Assembly: GCF_022458985.1 (NCBI RefSeq)
Contig: NC_061782.1
Coordinates: 15,235,172 to 15,299,171, forward strand
DNA: 64,000 nt
Direction of reading: 5' to 3'
DNA from: Mugil cephalus
Taxonomy: Eukaryota; Chordata; Actinopteri; Mugiliformes; Mugilidae
Below the pieces are notes generated by a model. That model did no database searches. It was not told the origin of the DNA and saw nothing but the letters and a program-made list of their open reading frames with translations. Positions 63,952 to 64,000 of the stretch are shown here, in pieces. Numbering within the stretch: the stretch's first letter is position 1; each line of letters begins with the position of its first letter. The position numbers were made by a program, and so were the translations under genes.

Positions 63952-64000
63952 AGTATTCTTCTTGAACTGTATTAGGAGTGCACTGAGGTGTAAACTTTGG

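Overview
The window is vertebrate nuclear DNA and most likely comes from a ray-finned (teleost, probably percomorph) fish. The evidence is multi-exon genes with GT/AG introns, a VDAC2 with the vertebrate exon layout, fish-style CD300/pIgR-like receptor genes, and decayed fish repeat families (Tc1-like, hAT-like, L2-like and L1-like LINE ends, and an unnamed family with inverted termini). Nothing prokaryotic is present.

Layout: (1) Positions 1-31,058 are a gene desert. No ORF there resembles a protein. It holds microsatellites, a few transposon remnants, and several GC/AT-mixed, motif-dense blocks that look like conserved non-coding elements. In human the COMTD1-VDAC2 pair lies beside ZNF503, a developmental regulator with a large enhancer-rich flank, so I infer that this desert is the matching regulatory landscape. 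(2) 31,059-34,188 (+): comtd1, 7 exons, 250 aa. (3) 35,713-36,660: a broken Tc1-like transposon and another repeat copy. (4) 36,953-41,201 (+): a neurofilament-type intermediate filament gene, 3 exons, 1,314 aa, whose tail contains about 80 copies of a charged heptad. (5) 42,480-48,029 (-): vdac2, 8 coding exons, 283 aa, plus a probable non-coding first exon. (6) 49,395-52,015 (-) and 53,284-55,856 (-): two tandem CD300/pIgR-like inhibitory receptor genes, each with two Ig domains, one transmembrane segment and three ITIM-type tyrosines on separate exons. (7) 56,490-57,270: a fish repeat followed by a 5'-truncated LINE with an A-rich tail, directly upstream of polh. (8) 57,474-61,285 (+): polh (DNA polymerase eta), 10 exons, 735 aa. 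(9) 61,286-64,000: 3' UTR and intergenic DNA with another repeat copy.

The genes do not form a pathway. They are an O-methyltransferase-like protein, a neuronal-type cytoskeletal protein, a mitochondrial channel, two immune receptors and a translesion polymerase. comtd1 and vdac2 are syntenic with human 10q22; the filament gene between them and the CD300-like/polh block on the other side are not part of the human arrangement as I know it. All exon boundaries were derived by hand from splice sites with reading-frame phase checked across every junction.
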